64,000 nucleotides of DNA from Flavobacterium sharifuzzamanii (GTDB lineage Bacteria > Bacteroidota > Bacteroidia > Flavobacteriales > Flavobacteriaceae), in NCBI RefSeq assembly GCF_003254585.1, contig NZ_QJGZ01000039.1, positions 496,001-560,000 of the forward strand. The letters are read 5' to 3'. The notes beneath the pieces are model-generated. The model ran no database searches. It was not told the DNA's origin and worked only from the letters and a program-made list of their open reading frames with translations. The stretch's first letter is position 1. Each line of letters opens with the position of its first letter. Shown piece after piece: positions 7,562 to 14,756 of this stretch. Both the position numbers and the translations under genes were made by a program.

Positions 7562-8293
7562 TTAATTTATTCCTTCTTTAACTGCTTTTTCAGTTATCTC
7601 CATCAGCTCTTCGAACTTGTAATCTTTAACAGCTAAAGCTTTATGAGCTGTAAATTTGAGGTGATTTCCTAAACCAACAGGAAAAAAACCAAATTTTACC
7701 ATTTTCCAAGAATTATTGATACTTACCGGTACAACATACGCAGATGGTGCATATTTGCATAAAATTTTTAAACCGCTTTGCGCAAATTCTTTTGGTACTC
7801 CTGTCTTACTTCTTGTTCCTTCTGGAAAGATTACGGCAGATCTTGTGTTTTTTTCGATATATTCAGACAAGCCTTTAATAACGGGTATCGCTTGTTTAGG
7901 GTCTTTTCGGTCAATTAAGACAGATCCTCCATATTTCAAATTAAAAGAAACACTTGGAATTCCGCTGCCTAACTCCTTCTTACTTACAAATTTACAATGA
8001 AAACGTCTAAAATACCAAATCATTGCCACGATATCGTACATACTTTGGTGATTTGCCACAAAAATAATTGGCGCACCCTTTGGAACCGTGTCTACTCCTT
8101 CAATTGTATATCTTGTTCCAACAAGATTAGTACATTTTAAAAGGCAGAAATTTAAATAATCAACACTTTTTTTGTGAGCTTGGTAACCAAAAACATTTAA
8201 ACAAATCCACTGAATTGGATGAAAAACAGCCAAACATAAACCAAATAATAAATAGTAAATTACCGATATTGGATAAGAAATAATTTTTTCCAT
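7562..8293 (-). CDS. 1-acyl-sn-glycerol-3-phosphate acyltransferase (PlsC family), copy 1
   Basis: A 243-residue membrane-associated acyltransferase that makes phosphatidic acid from lysophosphatidic acid. The catalytic HxxxxD motif is NHQSMYD (about residues 82-88) and the glycerol-phosphate binding motif is FPEGTRS (about 153). An N-terminal hydrophobic segment anchors it at the inner membrane. It lies upstream of the acyl-ACP desaturase on the same strand. A second PlsC-type gene is at 50098-50832, so the genome has at least two; these often differ in acyl-chain preference. Confidence 0.9.
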   Translation of the reverse strand: MEKIISYPISVIYYLLFGLCLAVFHPIQWICLNVFGYQAHKKSVDYLNFCLLKCTNLVGTRYTIEGVDTVPKGAPIIFVANHQSMYDIVAMIWYFRRFHCKFVSKKELGSGIPSVSFNLKYGGSVLIDRKDPKQAIPVIKGLSEYIEKNTRSAVIFPEGTRSKTGVPKEFAQSGLKILCKYAPSAYVVPVSINNSWKMVKFGFFPVGLGNHLKFTAHKALAVKDYKFEELMEITEKAVKEGIN

Positions 8294-8311
8294 GCTTCAA
8301 AAATTAATGCG

Positions 8312-8319
8312 CAAAAGTA
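8312..8319 (-). promoter_or_regulatory. -7 box of plsC copy 1
   Basis: The minus strand reads TACTTTTG, an exact TAnnTTTG match, 18 nt upstream of the ATG. Confidence 0.5.
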
Positions 8320-8379
8320 GTAAATATATTTTTAGACTTATTAAAATTGAAAACAATAACCGTTTTTCTGGTTTAATTG

Positions 8380-8387
8380 TACCTTTG
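8380..8387 (+). promoter_or_regulatory. -7 box of rnpA
   Basis: TACCTTTG matches TAnnTTTG, 31 nt upstream of the rnpA ATG. Confidence 0.55.
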
Positions 8388-8418
8388 CACTAGAATTTGC
8401 AAATTTTTTCTGAATTAA

Positions 8419-8823
8419 ATGAACTTTACTTACCCTAAAAACGAGCGTTTAAAAAGCAAAACGACAATTGGATTACTGTTTTCTGAAGGAAAATCGGTGT
8501 CCAAATATCCGCTTCGTTTAGTTTACCGTCAAGCGGAAGCAAATTCAGAAGAACAAACTAAGATTGGCGTTTCGGTTTCTAAGAAATATTTCAAGAAAGC
8601 AGTTGATCGAAATTACTTCAAAAGAGTTCTGAGAGAAACCTATCGTTTGAACAAACATTTACTTTTAGATAACTTGGATCAGCCTTATTCTATAATGCTC
8701 TTTTATCAGACCAAAGACCGTTTATCATACGAAGAAATCAATACCAAAATGATTCAATTGTTTGAGAAATTTTCAGCGCAGATAAACAAAACCCAAGATT
8801 CTGATACCAAAACAGAAGCGTAA
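8419..8823 (+). CDS. rnpA: Ribonuclease P protein component
   Basis: A 134-residue basic protein that assists the RNase P RNA in maturing tRNA 5' ends. The N-terminal YPKNERLKSK and the family signature region KKYFKKAVDRNYFKRVLRE (about residues 53-71, the counterpart of the RNR motif) are clear. The C-terminal tail is acidic and variable. Unlike in most bacteria it is not beside rpmH/dnaA but heads a cluster with a DUF4349 lipoprotein and an S41 protease. Confidence 0.93.
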   Translation: MNFTYPKNERLKSKTTIGLLFSEGKSVSKYPLRLVYRQAEANSEEQTKIGVSVSKKYFKKAVDRNYFKRVLRETYRLNKHLLLDNLDQPYSIMLFYQTKDRLSYEEINTKMIQLFEKFSAQINKTQDSDTKTEA

Positions 8824-8893
8824 ATTTCAAAACGTAAGATTATTAATCAAGTTAGACAAAAAAATCGTAGTTTTAGCTCTAAATTGAAATTTT

Positions 8894-9739
8894 ATGCGTC
8901 AACTTTTCTTTTTATCTATTTTCGTTTTGATTCTTTGTGGTTGCAGCAAATCTTATGAAGCAGAAACAAGCGCAATCTCTATTGAAGCAGTAAAATTGCC
9001 TCCAAAAAAAGCAGAAGCTAGTTCTTATGATAAAGATTCTGATCCAGTAGCAGCGCCTCCTGTAAAAATCAAACAAGAAATTGAACAGAAGATTATAAAG
9101 GAAGCCACTTTACGATTTGAAACTGATAATCTTGAAAACACTTTCAATCAAATTCAAAAAGCTGTTGCCAATAATAAAGCGAGAATTATTAACGATTCTG
9201 AGGAAAAAGATTATGGGACTATTTCTAGAAATTTAATTGTAAAAGTTCCAAGCCAAAATTTTGACCGTTTTATAAGTGGCGTTTCAAAAGGAGTTTCATA
9301 TTTTGAAGTTAAAAATATATCTGCAGAAGACGTAACAGCTGAATATATCGATCTTACTTCAAGATTGAAAACCAAGAAAAAACTTGAAGAACGCTATCTT
9401 GAAATTTTAAAGAAAGCGAACAAAGTCAGTGAGATTTTAGAAATTGAACAACAAATTTCAACTATACGAGAAGAAATTGAAGCCAAAGAAGGCCAATTGA
9501 AATATCTAGAAAGCCGCGTTTCTGAAAGCACAATTACTATTTCATTTTATAAAATAATACCTGAAAAAGAAGGTGTTAAAATATCTTATGGCTCCAAGCT
9601 TTGGAACGCCGTTAAATCCGGATTCTATACTTTGTCCGATTTATTGCTTTCATTATTAAGCGCTTGGCCGTTTGTAATTTTATTTGTTGTATTTGCCTAT
9701 TTTATTAGAAAAAGATTAAAAAGAAGAAAAAAAGAATAA
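8894..9739 (+). CDS. DUF4349 domain lipoprotein
   Basis: A 281-residue lipoprotein: signal peptide with lipobox LCGC (Cys near residue 17), a DUF4349 domain from about residue 70 to 230, and a C-terminal membrane helix with a basic tail (RKRLKRRKKE). The domain contains a long coiled-coil hairpin around KTKKKLEERYLEILKKANK. The double membrane attachment suggests it spans or bridges an envelope layer. Function is unknown. It ends 2 nt before the S41 protease start, so the two are almost certainly cotranscribed. Confidence 0.87.
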   Translation: MRQLFFLSIFVLILCGCSKSYEAETSAISIEAVKLPPKKAEASSYDKDSDPVAAPPVKIKQEIEQKIIKEATLRFETDNLENTFNQIQKAVANNKARIINDSEEKDYGTISRNLIVKVPSQNFDRFISGVSKGVSYFEVKNISAEDVTAEYIDLTSRLKTKKKLEERYLEILKKANKVSEILEIEQQISTIREEIEAKEGQLKYLESRVSESTITISFYKIIPEKEGVKISYGSKLWNAVKSGFYTLSDLLLSLLSAWPFVILFVVFAYFIRKRLKRRKKE

Positions 9740-9741
9740 TC

Positions 9742-11379
9742 ATGTATCCGTATTTCAAAAAGAAATTTATTATACCAGTCGCTGCGGCGGGAATGTTGTT
9801 TGTTGGAACCAGTTTTAGAGAAGATTTTTTTGAAATTGCCAAACAGATCGAGATTTTTACGACTTTGTTTAAAGCCGTAAATACCAATTATGTTGATGAA
9901 ACCAATCCTGGCGATTTGATGGATAAAGCCATCAAAAGTATGTTGGGAAGTTTAGATCCATACACGGTTTATTTTAACGAGCAAGATGTTGTCAACTTTA
10001 AAATCAATAATACTGGAGAATATACTGGAATCGGCGCTCTGATTTCTAGAAAAAATGACCGCTTAGTTGTACGCGAACCTTATAAAAATTATCCGGCAGA
10101 CAAGGCAGGATTAAAAGCTGGTGACGAAATCATTCAGATTGGAGATGTCTTGATTGCTGATTTTAAAGACGACGCTTCTCAATTATTGAAAGGAACAAAA
10201 AACACTAAAATCAACATCAAATATCTTCGTCAGGGAAAACCAAGTACTACGGTTTTAGTTTTGGATGAAGTCGATATTAAATCGGTTCCTTTTTACGGAA
10301 AAATTGATGAAAAAACAGGCTATATTGTTTTAGCACATTTCAGCAGAAAAGCTTCAGCCGAAGTTAAAGATGCTCTTGAGAAATTAAAAGCAGACGGAGC
10401 CAAACAGATTGTTTTGGATTTAAGAGGAAATCCTGGAGGATTATTGAATGAAGCAATTGATATCTGTAATTTATTTGTTCCGAAAAATGAGGTAATCGTA
10501 ACTACTAAATCTAGAATTGAAAAACACAATAATACTTATAAAACGCAGAAAGAGCCAGTTGATACTGAAATTCCGTTGGCAATTTTAGTGAACGGAAGAA
10601 GTGCTTCGGCTTCTGAAATTGTTTCAGGTGCTTTGCAGGATTTGGATCGCGCCGTAATTTTAGGAAGCAGAAGTTTTGGAAAAGGTTTGGTTCAGCGTTC
10701 TGTCGATTTAACTTATGGAACTCAGCTGAAAGTAACTATTTCGAGATATTATACGCCTTCTGGAAGATGTATTCAGGCTTTGGATTATGCGCATAAAGAT
10801 AAAAATGGTGTGGCTCAGAAAACTGATGCTAAAAATTTCAATGCTTTTAAAACCAGAAAAGGCAGAACAGTTTATGATGGTGGAGGAGTTTTACCAGATA
10901 TTGAATTGGAAGAAACTAAAACAAGTGCTATTGCAACTGCTTTAATTAAAAACGATGGTGTTTTTGACTATGCAACAACGTATTATTACAAAAATCCAAA
11001 TTTGGGAGATAAGATTCCGACTTTGACAGATGCAGATTATACCGCTTTCAAACAATATCTGAAAACGAACAAAATCACTTTTGATACTGAAACAGAAGTG
11101 GCTTTGAAAAATACTTTAGCTGCAGCTAAAAAAGAAAAAATAGACGAGACCATTACTGCCGAATATCAACAATTGTTGAATGCTTTAGAAAAAAGCGAAA
11201 CTACTTTACTGGATAAAAACCAAAAAGAAATTAAAAACATGATTTTGGAAGAGTTGATTAAAAGATATCAATATCAGGAAGGTTTGTACCAGTATTATTT
11301 AAAAAACAATTCAGAAATTAAAAGAGCAGTTAGCGTATTAAATAACCCGACAGAATATAAAACGATTTTAAAAATGTAG
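9742..11379 (+). CDS. S41 family C-terminal processing peptidase (CtpA/Prc-like)
   Basis: A 545-residue exported serine protease with an N-terminal signal or anchor sequence, a PDZ domain (about residues 95-170, with ADKAGLKAGDEIIQI) and the S41 catalytic core. The nucleophile Ser lies in GRSASASE (about residue 290) and the Lys in SRSFGKGLVQ (about 313), the usual Ser-Lys dyad spacing. A helical C-terminal extension follows. CtpA/Prc proteases trim envelope proteins from the C-terminus. It is cotranscribed with the DUF4349 lipoprotein and with the OmpA-domain gene that begins 3 nt after its stop. Confidence 0.93.
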   Translation: MYPYFKKKFIIPVAAAGMLFVGTSFREDFFEIAKQIEIFTTLFKAVNTNYVDETNPGDLMDKAIKSMLGSLDPYTVYFNEQDVVNFKINNTGEYTGIGALISRKNDRLVVREPYKNYPADKAGLKAGDEIIQIGDVLIADFKDDASQLLKGTKNTKINIKYLRQGKPSTTVLVLDEVDIKSVPFYGKIDEKTGYIVLAHFSRKASAEVKDALEKLKADGAKQIVLDLRGNPGGLLNEAIDICNLFVPKNEVIVTTKSRIEKHNNTYKTQKEPVDTEIPLAILVNGRSASASEIVSGALQDLDRAVILGSRSFGKGLVQRSVDLTYGTQLKVTISRYYTPSGRCIQALDYAHKDKNGVAQKTDAKNFNAFKTRKGRTVYDGGGVLPDIELEETKTSAIATALIKNDGVFDYATTYYYKNPNLGDKIPTLTDADYTAFKQYLKTNKITFDTETEVALKNTLAAAKKEKIDETITAEYQQLLNALEKSETTLLDKNQKEIKNMILEELIKRYQYQEGLYQYYLKNNSEIKRAVSVLNNPTEYKTILKM

Positions 11380-11382
11380 TGA

Positions 11383-12186
11383 ATGAAGATAACTCTAGCC
11401 CTGACTCTTTTTTCATTTTATACAGTAACAGCACAGCAAAAATCTGTTGAAACTATTTATTTTGAGTTTGACAGGTATGATCTGACAGAAAAGCAAATCA
11501 ATGTTGTTTCAAACTTTGTAAAAAGCATAGACACTACTAAGGTAGAGTCTATACAGATTTATGGCTATTGTGATGATCGCGGAAACGATGAGTATAACTT
11601 TAGATTGTCTAATAATCGGGCAAATACGATTCAGAATCTATTGATTAATAAAGGATTCAAACAAAGCAAAATTGTAATTCTTGAAGGAAAAGGACGTGTT
11701 GTCGTAAAAACAGATACGGTAGAGAATCTGTATGAGACACGTCTGCGAAATCGGCGGGTTGATTTAATCGTTGTTAAGAAAAATAGTTTCGGAAAAGGAG
11801 TTTATACTTCCTTCAAAGACAATTTAAAAGTAGGCGACAAAGTATACCTCGAGTCTATTTTATTTGATATTGGAAGCGCTAAACTTACTAGCAATTCTAA
11901 AAAAGAACTGGATAAAATTGCAGTCATACTCCAAAAACACAGAAGTCTGAATTTTGAAATTAGAGGACATGTCTGCTGCACTCCCGAAATTTACAGCGAC
12001 GGAATTGATAGAGATACTAAAGAAAGAAGACTCTCTTGGAATCGCGCCAAAACTGTTTTTCATTATTTAATATCCAAAAAAGTATCCAAAAGCCGCATGA
12101 CGTATGTTGGATGCGGCAATCGATATCCTTTAGGCAGAGGTGATAATTATGATCGGCGGGTGGAGTTTGTGATTACTAAAATTTAG
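11383..12186 (+). CDS. Exported protein with two tandem OmpA-like domains
   Basis: A 267-residue protein with a signal peptide ending near TVTAQ. It carries two peptidoglycan-binding OmpA-C domains in series: about 25-130 (IYFEFDRYDLTEKQ, then YGYCDDRGNDEYNFRLSNNR and a final RRVDLIV) and about 155-267 (ILFDIGSAKLTSNSKKELD, then IRGHVCC and RRVEFVITK). Each has the Asp and Arg positions expected for binding diaminopimelate. There is no beta-barrel. It is the last gene after the S41 protease. The second domain has a Cys pair (CC) that is unusual for the family. Confidence 0.85.
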   Translation: MKITLALTLFSFYTVTAQQKSVETIYFEFDRYDLTEKQINVVSNFVKSIDTTKVESIQIYGYCDDRGNDEYNFRLSNNRANTIQNLLINKGFKQSKIVILEGKGRVVVKTDTVENLYETRLRNRRVDLIVVKKNSFGKGVYTSFKDNLKVGDKVYLESILFDIGSAKLTSNSKKELDKIAVILQKHRSLNFEIRGHVCCTPEIYSDGIDRDTKERRLSWNRAKTVFHYLISKKVSKSRMTYVGCGNRYPLGRGDNYDRRVEFVITKI

Positions 12187-12192
12187 TTTTTT

Positions 12193-12232
12193 CTAAGCTT
12201 CTAAGATACTAAGTTGCTAAGGTTCTAAGTTT
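12193..12232. repeat. CTAAG octamer repeat (5 x 8 bp)
   Basis: Five consecutive 8-bp units start with CTAAG (CTAAGCTT, CTAAGATA, CTAAGTTG, CTAAGGTT, CTAAGTTT). It lies between two convergent genes. Confidence 0.75.
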
Positions 12233-12263
12233 TTTGTTTATTGCAGCTTTACTGAATTTTTAA

Positions 12264-12710
12264 TTATTCTCTCACCATTTCGATATGCTCAATATCATCT
12301 TCTAAGTACATTTCGCTGGTTTGGACAAAACCGTGGCTTTCGTAAAACTTTTTTAAATACAATTGTGCGCCAATTGTAATTTTATCTTTTCCAAAATTAG
12401 ATTTAATACCAGCTATGGCTTCACGCATTAATTCATGGCCCCATTTTCTATCTCTATAATTTGCGTCTACAGTAACTCTTCCTATTGAAGCATTGTCAAA
12501 ACTAATTCCGGCATCAAATAAGCGTGAATAAGCAACGATTTTATCTTCAAACTCACCAAGTAGATGTAAAGCTTTCTTGTCTTTGCCATCAAGATCTAAA
12601 TAGACACAGTTTTGCTCTACGACAAAGATTTCACTTCTCAGTTTGAGCAAATCATATAACTCATGAACAGTTAATGCCTCAAAAGGCTTTATTTTCCATT
12701 TTAAATCCAT
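12264..12710 (-). CDS. ElaA-type GNAT family N-acetyltransferase
   Basis: A 148-residue cytosolic GNAT fold protein. The ElaA pattern is visible in LLKLRSEIFVVEQNCVYLDLDG (two adjoining parts, about residues 22-43), the acetyl-CoA region around GRVTVDANYRDRKWGHEL (about 77-94) and KKFYESHGFV near the end. The substrate is unknown. A 135-bp inverted-repeat element separates it from the DUF1579 lipoprotein gene upstream on the same strand. Confidence 0.85.
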   Translation of the reverse strand: MDLKWKIKPFEALTVHELYDLLKLRSEIFVVEQNCVYLDLDGKDKKALHLLGEFEDKIVAYSRLFDAGISFDNASIGRVTVDANYRDRKWGHELMREAIAGIKSNFGKDKITIGAQLYLKKFYESHGFVQTSEMYLEDDIEHIEMVRE

Positions 12711-12726
12711 TCTTACTTATTTTTTG

Positions 12727-12861
12727 CCACAAAGGCACGACGACGCTAAGTTATATTATTTTTTTAGCTTCGCTAAAGTTTTTATATAAATCGCAAAGGC
12801 ACAAAGTTTATCTTTCTAGCAGATATAACTTTGTGCCTTTGCACCTTTGTATCTTTGAACC
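12727..12861. repeat. Small inverted-repeat element with octamer units (MITE-like)
   Basis: The arms are built of 8-bp units. The right end has TTTGTGCC, TTTGCACC, TTTGTATC and TTTGAACC in tandem (12830-12861); the left end has CACAAAGG, CACGACGA and CGCTAAGT. A perfect 14-bp inverted pair (12795-12808 with 12827-12840) forms the core and a small hairpin sits at 12763-12777. There is no ORF. It resembles a shortened, gene-free version of the cassette at 50894-51541. Confidence 0.6.
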
Positions 12862-12873
12862 TATAATAGGAAA

Positions 12874-13515
12874 TTACTTTTTGGTCATTATAATTTCCAT
12901 GCTCTTATATTCAGTTCCGTTTTTTGTATCGAACATTTCCATTTTTCGAGTTTTAGCGTCCACAATAGTGTAAACTTCTCTATACTTGGTATTTTTTGCA
13001 GTTACTGGATCAGCCATTTCTCCATTAAAATCTATACTCTTGGTGCTTTCATTATACTTACCTTTACTAATCATCATTCCAGTTCCCATATTATCAATAA
13101 ATGTGGAGATGTATTCTTTAGTAGCATTATTATAACCTACAGTGGCTTTACCTTCAAAAGGCTGCCCCATCATAGTGCCTTTATAAGTTGCTTCTTGGAA
13201 TCGTCCACCCAAAATCATTTTGATTTCGGCTACAGACGTTTCTTTTTCAGGTTTTGCATTTGCATCAGACCAAAATGTCATATCGCAATTCCACGTCCCC
13301 ACTTCATCGGCCAGTATTTTATGAGGATTTCCAGGCGCTGCATATTCCTGCCAAGCTTTCATCTGTGCTGCAGAATCTACTGGTGCTTCTGTAACAGGCT
13401 CTTCAGTTTTAACAGAATCTGTTGCCGCTGGGGTTGCTACTTCTTCTTTCACTTCTTTTTTACAAGAAATAAAACACAAGGTTATTATTGCTAAGGTTGC
13501 GGTTAATTTTTTCAT
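12874..13515 (-). CDS. DUF1579 domain lipoprotein
   Basis: A 213-residue lipoprotein with lipobox FISC (Cys near 18), an acidic Thr/Glu/Pro-rich linker (about 20-50), then a DUF1579 domain (about 55-213). Recognisable parts are the GTWNCDMTFW segment, ILGGRFQEATYKGTMMGQPF and GYNNATKEYISTFIDNMGTG. The domain is a lipocalin-like barrel of unknown role. It is likely anchored in the outer or inner membrane facing the periplasm. No clear -7 match was found upstream (TACTTTTA is the nearest). Confidence 0.85.
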   Translation of the reverse strand: MKKLTATLAIITLCFISCKKEVKEEVATPAATDSVKTEEPVTEAPVDSAAQMKAWQEYAAPGNPHKILADEVGTWNCDMTFWSDANAKPEKETSVAEIKMILGGRFQEATYKGTMMGQPFEGKATVGYNNATKEYISTFIDNMGTGMMISKGKYNESTKSIDFNGEMADPVTAKNTKYREVYTIVDAKTRKMEMFDTKNGTEYKSMEIIMTKK

Positions 13516-13576
13516 AACTATTTGTTTTTATGTTTGTTATGAATAAAAGTACGAAAAAATTTGTTTGTTTTATTTT

Positions 13577-13735
13577 GTTTCAGGTTTCATGTTTCAAGTT
13601 GATATACTTTGGCAATTTAATTGCAAAGTTCGCAAAGGACGCTAAGTTATATTGAGAAGGTGAAGTTCTCTAAGAAATGCGCACATTTAATCGTCAGATT
13701 TTGAAACTTGAAACTTCAAACTTGAAACTTGAAAC
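13577..13735. repeat. Inverted-repeat element with heptamer arms (GTTTCAA)
   Basis: The left arm has three tandem 7-bp units (GTTTCAG, GTTTCAT, GTTTCAA at 13577-13597). The right arm has five units of the complement (TTGAAAC-type, 13701-13735). Inside is a 9-bp-period tract GCAAAGTTC, GCAAAGGAC, GCTAAGTTA (13623-13649). There is no ORF. The same heptamers recur at 63918-63952. Confidence 0.65.
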
Positions 13736-13744
13736 AAAAACCCC

Positions 13745-14710
13745 TTATCGTTTGTCGATTCTCACTGTTTTTATGATTGCTTCGAGTTCTAGCATCAAAT
13801 CGCGTTCTTGATGTGAAGGAGAATAAGAGAATCCTTCAATAACCAAAACACGGTTAAAAGTTTCATCAATAATTGCATAATTAATAAAAGGTCCAGTCAT
13901 GAAATCATTCTTCAATTCCCAAGTTCCTTTTGTTTCGAAGGCGTTTTTATTATCTAATGTCACTTTTGAAAAATAAGGTGCGTATGCTTCACTGGTAATC
14001 ATTTGTGTGTTGGGTTCACGTCCTTGAATGTATTTGCCAATTGAGTCGCGCATTTTGACAATAGCATTTACTACGTCTTTTTTCTTCTTGAAATTATAAA
14101 GCGGAATCTGGTAAATTAATAAACTCGTATTCCCGCTTATGATTTCTTTTTTAAGCCAGATGAATTTCTTTTTATGCAACATGTATTCATATCCTGTCGG
14201 TATCTGAATGTTGATGTGAAATTTGTTCTTTAAGATTGCTTTATTTAACAGCGATGTACTATTGTCTTCTTGAATTTTTTGAATTTCAGCATCGTGAATA
14301 ATTTTTATTATTTGTGGAGCATTCAACTCAAGACTACAAATAATATCGTCTACTGATTTTCCGTAAATACGAAAAGTATTGTGAGGTAATGTTTTGCTTC
14401 GAATGATTTCGAATTTATCTGCAGGTGCTTTTTTGACCACAATAATGCTTCGGCTGTCTGTAACAAAGCCTTCTAGCAATCTGGCAGGATATTGATTTAT
14501 GGTAAAAAGTGGTTCTTCTTGGGTAAGTCCAAGAACTGGTGAGGCAAATTTATTTCTGATACTATCGCCCACTTCTCCATACCACAACTGATCATCGATA
14601 ATGACCGAAATGGTATTGGTTTTTCCCGATACTGTTTCTTGTTTTTCACTTTTAAAACAAGAAGTCAGGAAAAATGGAACTAATAGCAATAAAAAATGGG
14701 TTTTATTCAT
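13745..14710 (-). CDS. DUF4837 family lipoprotein
   Basis: A 321-residue lipoprotein with lipobox LTSC (Cys near 18). The body matches the Bacteroidota DUF4837 family: an N-terminal VIIDDQLWYGEVGDSIRNKF segment, a central IQIPTGYEYMLHKKKFIWLK part and a conserved GPFINYAIIDE near the end. Function is unknown. It follows the LysM lytic transglycosylase on the same strand, an order common in flavobacteria, which suggests an envelope role. Confidence 0.82.
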   Translation of the reverse strand: MNKTHFLLLLVPFFLTSCFKSEKQETVSGKTNTISVIIDDQLWYGEVGDSIRNKFASPVLGLTQEEPLFTINQYPARLLEGFVTDSRSIIVVKKAPADKFEIIRSKTLPHNTFRIYGKSVDDIICSLELNAPQIIKIIHDAEIQKIQEDNSTSLLNKAILKNKFHINIQIPTGYEYMLHKKKFIWLKKEIISGNTSLLIYQIPLYNFKKKKDVVNAIVKMRDSIGKYIQGREPNTQMITSEAYAPYFSKVTLDNKNAFETKGTWELKNDFMTGPFINYAIIDETFNRVLVIEGFSYSPSHQERDLMLELEAIIKTVRIDKR

Positions 14711-14756
14711 TTTTTTAATTTATGAAATAAAACCCAAATTTAATAAGATTTTTCTA

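Noticed and set aside
12674..12973. Plus-strand ORF over the 12.7-12.9 kb gap
   Set aside because: It covers the inverted-repeat element and the ends of two real minus-strand genes, with no family or start signal.
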